Below are positions 24,849 through 32,688 of a DNA stretch of 36,456 nt, piece after piece. A program made the translations under genes and the position numbers. How positions within the stretch are numbered: position 1 is the first letter of the stretch; each line of letters begins with the position of its first letter. The stretch covers positions 1-36,456 of the forward strand of contig DJYQ01000045.1 of assembly GCA_002450165.1 (NCBI GenBank), in the 5' to 3' direction. The DNA is from Prevotellaceae bacterium UBA6974. Lineage in GTDB: Bacteria; Bacteroidota; Bacteroidia; Bacteroidales; Bacteroidaceae. The notes under the pieces are model-generated. The model was given only the letters and a program-made list of their open reading frames with translations, was not told the DNA's origin and ran no database searches.

Positions 24849-25733
24849 ATGAAATCTATGAGCAAGAAGTCTATAAGGTTTTGGGGTGACCACGAGGTTA
24901 GGGCCGTATGGGACGAAGAACAGAGCAAATGGTGGTTCTCGGCTACTGACATTGTGAGGGCAATCAACGACGAGGAGGACTATGTGAAAGCTGGCAACTA
25001 CTGGCGTTGGCTTAAGAAGAAGCTTGTTACTGATGGTGTTCAACTCGTGAGCGTCACTCACGACTTCAAGTTCCTGTCTCCCGACGGCAAGCAGCGAGCG
25101 GCTGATGCTCTGGATGCAACTTGTGTTCAGACACTGGCAAAGCATTATCCCAACAATCGGGCGAATGCCTTCCTGGATTGGTTCGTCTATAGCGATAACA
25201 GCATCGACGGCCAAAGCAAGAAGAAAGCTTATACCCTAATAGAGAGCGGATTGCTGGATAGCATGGAACCGGGAACGGTGAAGAGTCTGAAGCAGATTCA
25301 TGCCTATCTGTTCGGCGGACTCTACGACTTCGCCGGTCAGATTCGCACCAAGACGATTTGGAAGGATGGCACATTGTTTTGCAGGGCAGAATATCTGGCA
25401 GAGAATTTGTGTAAGATAGAAAGTATGCCCCAGAACACTTTCGATGAGATTGTCAATAAATATGTTGAGATGAACGTGGCACATCCTTTCATGGAAGGGA
25501 ACGGACGAAGTACTCGCATCTGGCTTGACATGATTTTCAAGAAGCAACTGAAACTTTGTGTTGATTGGAGCAAGATAGACAAGAAAGACTACCTTGCCGC
25601 TATGCGCCAAAGCACAACGGACGCCCGTCGCATCAAGGAACTACTCTCGGGGGCTATGACAAACCTCATTGAAGACCGGGAGATCTTTATGAAAGGTATT
25701 GACTACTCTTACTACTATGAACAAACCGATTAA
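24849..25733 (+). CDS. BRO-N / Fic domain fusion protein
   Basis: A 294-residue protein. The N-terminal part (about 8-112; IRFWGDHEVRAVW, WWFSATDIVRAI, YWRWLKKKLVTDG, FLSPDGKQRAADALD, NAFLDWF) resembles the BRO-N/antirepressor DNA-binding domain of phages. The C-terminal part (about 125-270) is a Fic domain with IHAYLFGGLYDFAGQIRT and the active motif HPFMEGNGRSTR (H212). Fic enzymes move AMP or another nucleotide part onto target proteins. I see no (S/T)xxxE(G/N) inhibitory helix, and no separate antitoxin gene beside it. The start could also be residue 4 (24858, MSKKSIRF). The gene sits between two copies of a 167 bp direct repeat carrying its own 3' end, a sign of duplication or cassette movement. 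Confidence 0.85.
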   Translation: MKSMSKKSIRFWGDHEVRAVWDEEQSKWWFSATDIVRAINDEEDYVKAGNYWRWLKKKLVTDGVQLVSVTHDFKFLSPDGKQRAADALDATCVQTLAKHYPNNRANAFLDWFVYSDNSIDGQSKKKAYTLIESGLLDSMEPGTVKSLKQIHAYLFGGLYDFAGQIRTKTIWKDGTLFCRAEYLAENLCKIESMPQNTFDEIVNKYVEMNVAHPFMEGNGRSTRIWLDMIFKKQLKLCVDWSKIDKKDYLAAMRQSTTDARRIKELLSGAMTNLIEDREIFMKGIDYSYYYEQTD

Positions 25734-25820
25734 GCGAGAATGAGGTGCGTAGCAGCAAACACTCTCGCTCGACAATAATAACAAATCAATTTATTTTGTA
25801 TTTCGCTCGCTTAATCGTAT
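25654..25820 (+). repeat. Direct repeat bracketing the Fic gene, right copy
   Basis: Counterpart of 24553-24719 at an offset of exactly 1101 bp. It spans the true 3' end of the fic gene and the promoter region of the exonuclease gene. Confidence 0.9.
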
Positions 25821-25825
25821 TTTTG
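25795..25825 (+). promoter_or_regulatory. Shared-type promoter 3 (exonuclease gene)
   Basis: TTTG (25795-25798), a 19 bp spacer identical to that of promoter 2, then TATTTTTG (25818-25825), 25 bp before the ATG. Confidence 0.75.
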
Positions 25826-25850
25826 TGGAAACAGAATAAAAAGAAGTGTA

Positions 25851-26342
25851 ATGCTGGACTTTGCAGCCATAGATTTTGAAACAGCGAATAACGAACGTAG
25901 CAGCGTTTGCTCCGTAGGAATAGTTATTGTTAGGAATGGTGAGATTGTAGATACGTTCTACTCACTAATCCAGCCAGAACCGAACTACTATAACTACTGG
26001 TGCAGTCAAGTTCATGGCCTTTGTCATGAAGATACTGACGATGCACCAGTGTTCCCCAAAGTCTGGGCACAAATAGAGCCGCTGATAGAGGGCCTGCCCC
26101 TTGTGGCTCATAACAGGCCCTTTGATGAAAGTTGTCTGAAAGCAGTTTTTCATGTTTACCAGATGGATTATCCAGATTATGAGTTCTACGATACCCTGTG
26201 TGTCTCACGCAGAGTTTTCCCATACCTCTGTAATCATCAGCTTCATACAGTAGCCGAAGAGTGTGGCTACAGTTTAAAGAACCATCATCACGCCCTTGCC
26301 GATGCTGAGGCATGTGCTTGGATAGCAAGGGAGATATTGTAA
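25851..26342 (+). CDS. DnaQ-like 3'-5' exonuclease
   Basis: A compact 163-residue DEDDh-type exonuclease with no extra domain: FAAIDFETAN (D and E of motif I), VAHNRPFDESCL (D of motif II), and HHHALADAEACAW (H and D of motif III). The spacing fits the epsilon/RNase T superfamily, and short single-domain forms are common in Bacteroidetes. It is followed 54 bp later by a WYL regulator on the same strand and is probably co-transcribed with it. Substrate (DNA or RNA) unknown. Confidence 0.88.
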   Translation: MLDFAAIDFETANNERSSVCSVGIVIVRNGEIVDTFYSLIQPEPNYYNYWCSQVHGLCHEDTDDAPVFPKVWAQIEPLIEGLPLVAHNRPFDESCLKAVFHVYQMDYPDYEFYDTLCVSRRVFPYLCNHQLHTVAEECGYSLKNHHHALADAEACAWIAREIL

Positions 26343-26396
26343 ATATTAAACACAAAGAAACTTCAATTACTATGTCGTATTATCACGATAATTGTT

Positions 26397-27293
26397 ATGA
26401 CAGATAGGCTATACTCAAAATATTTGTGGTTGATTACCACAATCCATGATGCTGGCAAGATCTCGTTTGAGGATATAGCAAGCAGATGGAACGATGCGTA
26501 TATTAATGATTTGCATCAGCCATTGAAACTCAGGACCTTCCATAATCATCGCAATGCGATACTGATGCAGTTTGGAGTTGTGATAGAGTGTCAGAGGGGC
26601 TCTAACCTTTATTATATAGAGAATCCAGATGTGTTGAAGAAAGACTCCATCAACCAATGGCTGCTTGATTCCTTTGCAGTAAGCAACCTCTTGATGGATA
26701 ATCGCACTATTAGCGACAGAATAATGTTGGAGGATGTACCGTCTGGGAGATACTACCTTGAAATTATTATAAAAGCGATACGAGAGAATTACCAAATATC
26801 GATTGATTATGAGGATTTCTTTGGCAATACCATACAGGGATTAACTATCAGCCCCTATTTTATCCGTTTATTTAAACGTCGCTGGTACGTGCTGGCTTTT
26901 GTGCCACGAGAAAAAGAGATTCGTCGTTTTGGGCTTGACCGTATCAAGTGCATAGAAATTCAAGAATCCAAATTCAAATATCCCAAAGACTTCTCTCCTC
27001 AGGAGTATTTCACAGACTTCTATGGTGTTTTCCACGACACGAAACCTATGACCATACGTTTGAAGGCATATCGGGAGAAGCCTCATTATTTGCGTTCACT
27101 TCCTCTGCATCACAGCCAGCGTGAGATTGAATCTAATAATGTATATACCATTTTTGAATATAAGATAGCTCCTACATACGATTTCATTCAAGAGATTCTG
27201 TATCACGCCAACCAGCTGGAAGTACTGTCTCCAGAGTCTTTTCGTCAGCAAATCAAGGCCATTATTCAAGAAATGTACGGTTTCTATGAATAA
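26397..27293 (+). CDS. WYL-domain transcriptional regulator
   Basis: A 298-residue protein: an N-terminal helical region likely to be a winged helix (about 1-80, YLWLITTIHDAGKISFEDIASRW ... LKLRTFHNHRNAI), then a WYL domain (about 120-205; IDYEDFFGNTIQGLTISPYFIRLFKRRWYVLAF, RRFGLDRI) and a WCX-like C-terminal extension. WYL proteins sense ligands, often nucleic acids or nucleotides, and several repress or activate phage-defence operons. It lies directly after the exonuclease gene, so it may control that pair or neighbours. Confidence 0.87.
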   Translation: MTDRLYSKYLWLITTIHDAGKISFEDIASRWNDAYINDLHQPLKLRTFHNHRNAILMQFGVVIECQRGSNLYYIENPDVLKKDSINQWLLDSFAVSNLLMDNRTISDRIMLEDVPSGRYYLEIIIKAIRENYQISIDYEDFFGNTIQGLTISPYFIRLFKRRWYVLAFVPREKEIRRFGLDRIKCIEIQESKFKYPKDFSPQEYFTDFYGVFHDTKPMTIRLKAYREKPHYLRSLPLHHSQREIESNNVYTIFEYKIAPTYDFIQEILYHANQLEVLSPESFRQQIKAIIQEMYGFYE

Positions 27294-27331
27294 TTTTCGT
27301 TGATATGCAATCATGTTGCATTTCGGCGCCA

Positions 27332-27339
27332 TACCTTTG
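27332..27339 (+). promoter_or_regulatory. -7 element of the LRR gene
   Basis: TACCTTTG, 19 bp before the start codon at 27359. Confidence 0.6.
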
Positions 27340-27358
27340 CAGAAAAAATGAAAGAGTT

Positions 27359-28393
27359 ATGGCAAATACTGAAAACATTAAATTCCTCCAGAGTGAGAAG
27401 GAATGTGAATCTTGGTTTAAGATTAAAGAAAATGGAGATGACGTCATTTTAGAATTTTGTTCAAAGGATGTTGTGGGAGATATTGTTATTCCAGAGGGTG
27501 TGACGTTTATCTGGCCACCTGCTTTCGGGGGATGTTCTGGCATTACATCAATCACGATTCCCAAGGGAGTAACGAAGGTTGAGACTTATAGCTTCTGTAA
27601 TTGCTCCGGGCTAACTTCAATTAGTGTTGCATCAGATAATCCGAAATACGATAGTCGAAATAACTGCAACGCAATCATAGAAACAGAGAGTAACATCTTA
27701 ATTAGTGGGTGTAAAAACACGATTATCCCCAAGAGCGTAACGAGCATTAGCAGCGGTGCTTTCGCTGGTTGTACTGGGCTGACATCAGTTAGAATCCCCG
27801 ACTGCATTACGAGCATTGGCTGCTTTGCGTTCTGTGGCTGCACAGGACTCGCGACATTTTCAATTCCCCAAAGTGTAAAGAGAATTGACGATTTTTGCTT
27901 CATCAAATGCTCCGGTCTCATGTCCATTACCATTCCCCAAAATGTAACAAGCATAGGTTTGTCTGTCTTTTCTGGCTGCAATAGTCTCTCGTTCCTTAGC
28001 GTTGCCTCTGGTAATCCGAAATACGATAGTCGAAATAATTGCAACGCAATCATAGAAACAGAGAGCAACACCCTGATAAGTGGATGTAAAAACACCATGA
28101 TTCCTGATAGCGTAACAAGCATTGGATATGGCGCTTTCGAGGGATGTTCCGACCTAACGTCAATCACAATTCCCGGTAATGTAAAGAAAATCTGCCTTGG
28201 AGCCTATCGCGACTGTTCCCAACTTGTGTCTGTAACGTGTTTTGCCAGAAAAGTTCCGAAGTTGGGAGAGACGGTGTTCCAAGGTCTGCCTCTCGATTCT
28301 GCCACACTATACGTACCTAAATCATCTGTGGGCGCCTACAAAAGAGCAAATCAGTGGAAAGACTTCGGTCGTATCGTGGGAATAGACATTTAA
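27359..28393 (+). CDS. BspA-type leucine-rich-repeat protein
   Basis: A 344-residue protein made mostly of LRR_5 (BspA/TpLRR) units such as GCSGITSITIPKGVTKVETYSFCNC and GCTGLTSVRIPDCITSIGCFAF. It ends with a cap where VPKLGETVF and LYVPKSSVGAYKRANQWKDFG fit this family. It has no signal peptide or sorting domain, so unlike surface BspA it should be cytoplasmic or be a part-copy. Cys and Gly are frequent. A block of about 40 residues (NPKYDSRNNCNAIIETESN ... LISGCKNT) occurs twice, encoded by near-identical DNA at 27637-27691 and 28011-28065. The start at 27359 (MANTENIK) is chosen over 27305, which lies before the promoter. LRRs suggest protein binding; function unknown. Confidence 0.85.
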   Translation: MANTENIKFLQSEKECESWFKIKENGDDVILEFCSKDVVGDIVIPEGVTFIWPPAFGGCSGITSITIPKGVTKVETYSFCNCSGLTSISVASDNPKYDSRNNCNAIIETESNILISGCKNTIIPKSVTSISSGAFAGCTGLTSVRIPDCITSIGCFAFCGCTGLATFSIPQSVKRIDDFCFIKCSGLMSITIPQNVTSIGLSVFSGCNSLSFLSVASGNPKYDSRNNCNAIIETESNTLISGCKNTMIPDSVTSIGYGAFEGCSDLTSITIPGNVKKICLGAYRDCSQLVSVTCFARKVPKLGETVFQGLPLDSATLYVPKSSVGAYKRANQWKDFGRIVGIDI

Positions 28394-28424
28394 TGGATTT
28401 TGTTTTATAAAAAATGAAAGAGTT

Positions 28425-28937
28425 ATGGCAAATTTTAATGAACTTGAAAGATTGGGTGAAAGGTTCCCCAATAAGAATGTTGGTTGTGGCAATCCTGATT
28501 CGAAAATTCTGGTCGTCACACAGAAAGTAGGAAATGAAACGGAGGACTTTAAGTATCTTCGAAAGCTATTTGTAAAAATCCTTGGCGCTGAAGATGTCCT
28601 TGACCTCTGCTATTACGTTGTTTATGATGAAGAATTATTGAAAGATTCTTTCTTTGAACATTTTCAGGCCATCATATATACATTCATTGATGGAAGCCAA
28701 TTGGACCAGCAAAATCCTGGAAGATTATTAGGGATGGAGTGGGTATCAGAATGTACCGTTGAAGATGGGGCTATTCAGCGTTTATTTGTAGCGCACTCGA
28801 AAACAGAAGAAGAAAGAACAGAAAGAATAATGCTCTGCACTTTTCCATTTGATAAAGTCTCACATGCCATTCTCAAATGCAGTAGACTATTACTCAATTG
28901 GTTTCTTTTATCCCAAAAAGAAAAAAATCCTCAATAA
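28425..28937 (+). CDS. Uncharacterised protein, possible UDG-like N-terminus
   Basis: A 170-residue protein. Residues 19-32 (VGCGNPDSKILVVTQ region) share the pattern C-G-x-G-N-x-x-S-x-I-L-x-V with the next protein. That pattern resembles the first strand of uracil-DNA-glycosylase-like folds. The rest is unlike that family to my eye and holds a long acidic region and a hydrophobic C-terminal helix (HAILKCSRLLLNWFLLSQ). The start region is a 25 bp duplicate of that of the LRR gene. Only 31 bp separate it from that gene, so they are likely co-transcribed. The family call is weak. Confidence 0.6.
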   Translation: MANFNELERLGERFPNKNVGCGNPDSKILVVTQKVGNETEDFKYLRKLFVKILGAEDVLDLCYYVVYDEELLKDSFFEHFQAIIYTFIDGSQLDQQNPGRLLGMEWVSECTVEDGAIQRLFVAHSKTEEERTERIMLCTFPFDKVSHAILKCSRLLLNWFLLSQKEKNPQ

Positions 28938-28998
28938 AAAAAGTTTTTCCAAAAAACAATTGCAATATTTGCAGTCGAGTAAACCAAGTTAATTGATT

Positions 28999-29751
28999 AT
29001 GGACAGAGAAAAATTATTTGAAGAGTTCTTGAAGGAATGTAAAGATAAAGAACAAATATGTGGCACAGGTAATCATAACTCCAACATTCTTTTAGTAGGG
29101 AATGAGCATTACTCTGAAACACCAATAGATGATTGGAAGAAATATCTGATGTGCAATTATAATTATTGTGAGAAAACAAAGTCATGGAGTAATTTTAACA
29201 AAAGCAAAACATGGCTTTATTATCAAAAGCTGATTGATGCAGCCATTCCTCACCGTTTGAAGCCGACTATCCGAGGAGAGCGAAATTTTGAAGAAGATGC
29301 CTTTACAACGGAACTTAACAGTGAAGCCAAACCATCAAGTAGAGTTAAAGGAAAAGAAGAACGGGTAAAACTCAGAAAATGTATCGAATCGAGACTGGAA
29401 TTATTCAAACAGTCTGATTTTATTAAATCTTTTCCAGTTGTCGTCTTAGCGTGTGGGAGTTATTTGACGAATCGTATAGAAAAAGGAGTTACACAAATCA
29501 ATGATACATTTGGTGTAGAATTTGATAAAGAGTTAAATTTAGAAGGAGTGCCCAAGGGGTGGCATAAAAATAAGAATGGGAAATTGTGGTTTACAACACA
29601 CCATAGTAAGGATAAGCAGAAATTGGTTATCCATACATGGCAATTTAGTTTGAAATATACATGCCATGAGGATAGAGAATGGCTAATAAAGGAAATGGCC
29701 TCTGTTATTAGAGACCATTTAGACCATTTGAGAAAACTTGGCTTAATTTGA
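28999..29751 (+). CDS. Uncharacterised protein, UDG-like fold suspected
   Basis: A 250-residue protein starting MDREKLFEEFLKEC; two residues upstream (28993) another ATG is possible. QICGTGNHNSNILLVGNEHYSE (about 19-40) resembles the GNP-x-A-x-ILxVG motif of uracil-DNA-glycosylase-like proteins, and FPVVVLACGSYLT plus HTWQFSLKY could be later strands of the same fold. A charged linker fills the middle. No UDG catalytic signature is clear. It follows the previous gene after 61 bp and shares its N-terminal pattern, so the pair may be diverged paralogues. AT-rich. Confidence 0.6.
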   Translation: MDREKLFEEFLKECKDKEQICGTGNHNSNILLVGNEHYSETPIDDWKKYLMCNYNYCEKTKSWSNFNKSKTWLYYQKLIDAAIPHRLKPTIRGERNFEEDAFTTELNSEAKPSSRVKGKEERVKLRKCIESRLELFKQSDFIKSFPVVVLACGSYLTNRIEKGVTQINDTFGVEFDKELNLEGVPKGWHKNKNGKLWFTTHHSKDKQKLVIHTWQFSLKYTCHEDREWLIKEMASVIRDHLDHLRKLGLI

Positions 29752-29766
29752 TAATAGAAATATAAC

Positions 29767-30465
29767 ATGCCTAAACACAATAGATTCCCTGGGCAATACT
29801 GCGTTATTGATGAGTCTGGAAAAGTTGTTATCCCGGGTACTTTCGTTTTCACAGAGGGATTGGCTGCGATTCTAAACAAAAATAACGATAAATGGGGCTT
29901 CATTGACGAAACAGGCAAGGTTGTGATTCCGTGTCAGTGGGGATTTGCTGGATATTTCTCTGAAGGATTAGCTGCCGTTGCGGATGAACATGATAAGTGG
30001 GGATTCATTGACAAAACGGGTAAGATTGTTATTCCATGCCAATGGAGGTGGGCTGTGTGGTTCATAAACGGAATGGCATTTGTCAAAAACGAACAAGACA
30101 AATTTGGCTTCATCGATAAAACTGGAAAGGTGGTGATTCCGTGTCAGTGGAAATGGGTAGATAGTTTTTCCGAAGGATTAGCTCCTGTTCAAGACGAGAA
30201 TGACAAGTGGGGCTACATTGATACGACAGGGAAGTTGGTAATATCTTGTCAATGGAAAGATGCCGCAATTTTCTCTGATGGATTGGCGGCTGTCAAAAAC
30301 GAACAAAACAAATATGGTTTCATTAACAAAAAGGGTGAGATGGTGATTCCGTGTCAGTGGAAGGTGGCAGATACTTATTTTTCAGAAGGACAGGTTAGAG
30401 TTGAGGATGAACAAGGGAAATGCTTTCATATTGACAAGACGGGGACGGTTGTAGAGAAATGTTGA
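29767..30465 (+). CDS. WG-repeat protein
   Basis: A 232-residue protein made of seven or so WG repeats with the core KWGFIDETGKVVIPCQW, each followed by a SEGLA-type loop. The repeats give a predicted beta-propeller-like or solenoid surface. No signal peptide is visible (MPKHNRFPGQYCVIDE), so it is probably cytoplasmic. WG repeats are common in Bacteroidetes and their role is mostly unknown. It starts 15 bp after the previous gene's stop and lies 37 bp before the next, so an operon is likely. Confidence 0.85.
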   Translation: MPKHNRFPGQYCVIDESGKVVIPGTFVFTEGLAAILNKNNDKWGFIDETGKVVIPCQWGFAGYFSEGLAAVADEHDKWGFIDKTGKIVIPCQWRWAVWFINGMAFVKNEQDKFGFIDKTGKVVIPCQWKWVDSFSEGLAPVQDENDKWGYIDTTGKLVISCQWKDAAIFSDGLAAVKNEQNKYGFINKKGEMVIPCQWKVADTYFSEGQVRVEDEQGKCFHIDKTGTVVEKC

Positions 30466-30502
30466 TAGCTTCGGTGGGGTATTAGAACTGCAAAACATCA
30501 TT

Positions 30503-30946
30503 ATGGAAGATAAATTCAAGGGACTAAGTTACGGGGAGGTCTTAGATTTGTTGCCTAATTGCAAGAATCTTGATGATGAGATTGAAATTTATAAGAAACT
30601 GGTGGAGCTTGGCGAGAAGGAAATTGCTGAGTTGAAAGACGAAGAAGATTTGTTAGAGCTACCAACAGGAGAAGCGGCTTTTTGTGTTCCTGACTTTCTG
30701 GACCACTATGCTGCACCAATGGATAACCTGTCGCAGATATATGTGAGACGGAAAGAGTATGCAAAGGCATTGCCTCTGTTAGAGCAAGTCCTTCCAATAT
30801 ATAGAACCTTAGAGATTTTCAATCCCAACTACACCTATCAGCGAGTTTACGCTACAGAACGATTGGTAGAATGTTTGAAGGAACTCGGCAAAAAGAACCT
30901 TGCCACCCTCTATGGTTATGAGTTAAAACATCTAAGGTCAAGTTGA
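30503..30946 (+). CDS. TPR-like protein
   Basis: A 147-residue all-helical protein with acidic N-terminal half (LDDEIEIYKKLVELGEKEIAELKDEEDLLEL) and two tetratricopeptide-like helix pairs (LSQIYVRRKEYAKALPLLEQVLPIYRTL, VYATERLVECLKELGKKNLATLYGYEL). Probably a protein-binding partner. It is last in the run of short genes from 27359 and no function is clear. Confidence 0.68.
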   Translation: MEDKFKGLSYGEVLDLLPNCKNLDDEIEIYKKLVELGEKEIAELKDEEDLLELPTGEAAFCVPDFLDHYAAPMDNLSQIYVRRKEYAKALPLLEQVLPIYRTLEIFNPNYTYQRVYATERLVECLKELGKKNLATLYGYELKHLRSS

Positions 30947-31106
30947 TTCTTCCTCTTCCTGAATAAGATGATGTAAGATGTAAGAGGGAAGAAGGAAGAT
31001 GTTTTGGCGTGACCTATCTAACTTTTGCTTTATTTCAAACATATTAGGCTTACCTTTTGGTGGGCTCATTATTTCTTTGTACCTTCGCATATCCAAAACA
31101 AAAGAT

Positions 31107-31242
31107 ATGGCACAGAAAGATAATAAACTGATACTATATAAAGATATTGAAGGTCAGGTGAAAAGACAATGAGTTAAAAAAGGAAGTGGTTGTTTGGAAA
31201 TTCCGAACTACCACTCCACATGGTGCTATCGAAGGAAACTGA
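31107..31242 (+). pseudogene. RhuM-family remnant (degraded)
   Basis: Two short out-of-frame pieces remain: MAQKDNKLILYKDIEGQVKR (31107-31169, stop at 31170) and, one frame over, ELKKEVVVWKFRTTTPHGAI continuing EGN before a stop at 31240-31242. The first looks like the N-terminus and the second like a middle part of RhuM-family (virulence-associated, phage-like) proteins, with about 40 residues missing between. This is the only gene-like content I can support in 30947-31431, apart from the promoter and repeats. Confidence 0.4.
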
Positions 31243-31317
31243 CGAAGGCGAAGAAGCCTGAATTTGAGAATTTAGCCTCCAAACTTTTTGCAGCTTATTC
31301 GTGATAATTATGATATT

Positions 31318-31343
31318 GCACTGAAAAGTTGACACATATGCCA
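31318..31343 (+). repeat. Operator-like repeat, copy 1
   Basis: 26 bp matching 31391-31416 with three mismatches. It contains TGACACATATGCCA and follows a degenerate -7-like sequence (TATGATATTGCA region). Confidence 0.7.
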
Positions 31344-31383
31344 CTTTTTTAGCCTAAAAGTATTGCGATTCAGTATATATTAC

Positions 31384-31391
31384 TATCTTTG
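31384..31391 (+). promoter_or_regulatory. -7 element of the first DUF4143 ATPase gene
   Basis: TATCTTTG with a TTG at 31363-31365, an 18 bp spacing. Confidence 0.6.
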
Positions 31392-31416
31392 CGCTGAAAA
31401 GTTGGCACATGTGCCA
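31391..31416 (+). repeat. Operator-like repeat, copy 2, with 14 bp palindrome
   Basis: Contains the perfect palindrome TGGCACATGTGCCA (31403-31416) just downstream of the -7 element, over the likely transcription start. This position suits a repressor site. Confidence 0.65.
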
Positions 31417-31431
31417 TAAATTCATTGTACA

Positions 31432-32685
31432 ATGGAGATAAAAAGAGACAGCTATTTGAATCAACTGGTCAATGCCCGACAGAATGGATTCATTAAAGTA
31501 GTTACCGGACCGCGCAGGTGCGGGAAGTCATACTTGTTGAAAACCTTGTTCCACAACCACTTGCTTTCAGAAGGGGTGAATGAGAGCCGTATCATTGAAG
31601 TGGATCTGGAGGATAGGGCCAATAAGGAGTTGAGAGATCCTGATGCATTGCTGGCATACGTCAAGTCCAGGATAACTAGCCAACAGTTACATTTCATCAT
31701 TCTGGATGAGGTGCAGAAGGTTGATGAGTTTGTTGATGTGCTCAACAGCCTGCTGCATATTAAGAACGCTGACGTTTATGTGACTGGAAGCAACTCGCAC
31801 TTCCTCTCTGCCGATATTGCTACAGAGTTCAGGGGACGTGACCATCAAATAAGGGTTTATCCATTGAGTTTCACAGAATACTACTCTGCTGTAGGTGGAG
31901 ACAAGAGCGATGCTTGGAAAGACTACTACACTTTTGGCGGTCTTCCCTTAATATTGTCCTTCACCACTGACCAAGAGAAGGCAGACTATCTGCGCAAGCT
32001 GTTCCAAACCGTGTATATGGCAGACATATTGGAAAGATATAAAATCAAAAACGACAAGGAACTGCGTGAACTGGTTAGCATTTTGGCTTCCTCTATAGGT
32101 TCGCCCAACAATCCGACGAAGATTGCAAATACATTTAAGAGCGTTGAGAAGTCGAACATCACAAGCCAAACTATCGACAAGTATCTCCTTTATCTTAAAG
32201 AGGCTTTTGTCATCAATAAAGCAGAGCGTTTTGATGTAAAAGGAAGGAAATACATAGGTACGCAGTCTAAATACTACTTTGAGGACTTGGGCATCCGCAA
32301 TGCGCTGATAAACTTCCGTCAGCAGGAAGAGAATCATATCATGGAGAATGTTATCTACAACGAACTCTGCATGCGTGGCTATCAGGTGGATGTCGGTCAG
32401 GTGGAAATCCGGAAGAGAACCGAAGACGGAAAGCAGGAAAGGATGCGTCTTGAAGTAGATTTTATCGTCAATCAGGCAAGTCAGAGGTATTATATTCAAT
32501 CAGCCTTGGTTATTCCCGACAAAGAGAAAGAAAATCAGGAAACCCAATCATTGGTTAATATAGATGACTCTTTCAAGAAGATTGTTATTGTGAAAGACAA
32601 CATCAAGCCTTGGCGTAATGAAAAGGGCATCCTGATGATGGGACTAATGGACTTCTTGGTAAATAAGAATAGTTTGGAAGTATAA
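31432..32685 (+). CDS. AAA ATPase with DUF4143 (first copy)
   Basis: A 417-residue AAA_14/DUF4143 protein. Walker A is GPRRCGKS (about 26-33), Walker B is FIILDEVQKVDEF, and sensor motif is VYVTGSNSHFLS. RVYPLSFTEYY and FGGLPLIL are typical of this family. The DUF4143 part has IVNIADILER-like TVYMADILERYKIKN and a winged-helix TSQTIDKYLLYLKEAFV. EVDFIV in the C-terminus resembles a PD-(D/E)xK nuclease core. Such ATPases are numerous in Bacteroidetes and largely uncharacterised. It is monocistronic with its own operator-like repeats. Confidence 0.9.
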   Translation: MEIKRDSYLNQLVNARQNGFIKVVTGPRRCGKSYLLKTLFHNHLLSEGVNESRIIEVDLEDRANKELRDPDALLAYVKSRITSQQLHFIILDEVQKVDEFVDVLNSLLHIKNADVYVTGSNSHFLSADIATEFRGRDHQIRVYPLSFTEYYSAVGGDKSDAWKDYYTFGGLPLILSFTTDQEKADYLRKLFQTVYMADILERYKIKNDKELRELVSILASSIGSPNNPTKIANTFKSVEKSNITSQTIDKYLLYLKEAFVINKAERFDVKGRKYIGTQSKYYFEDLGIRNALINFRQQEENHIMENVIYNELCMRGYQVDVGQVEIRKRTEDGKQERMRLEVDFIVNQASQRYYIQSALVIPDKEKENQETQSLVNIDDSFKKIVIVKDNIKPWRNEKGILMMGLMDFLVNKNSLEV

Positions 32686-32688
32686 ACT

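Noticed and set aside
29767..30465. WG repeats as a CRISPR-like array
   Set aside because: The periodic similarity is at the protein level in one open frame with diverged DNA and no conserved spacer pattern.
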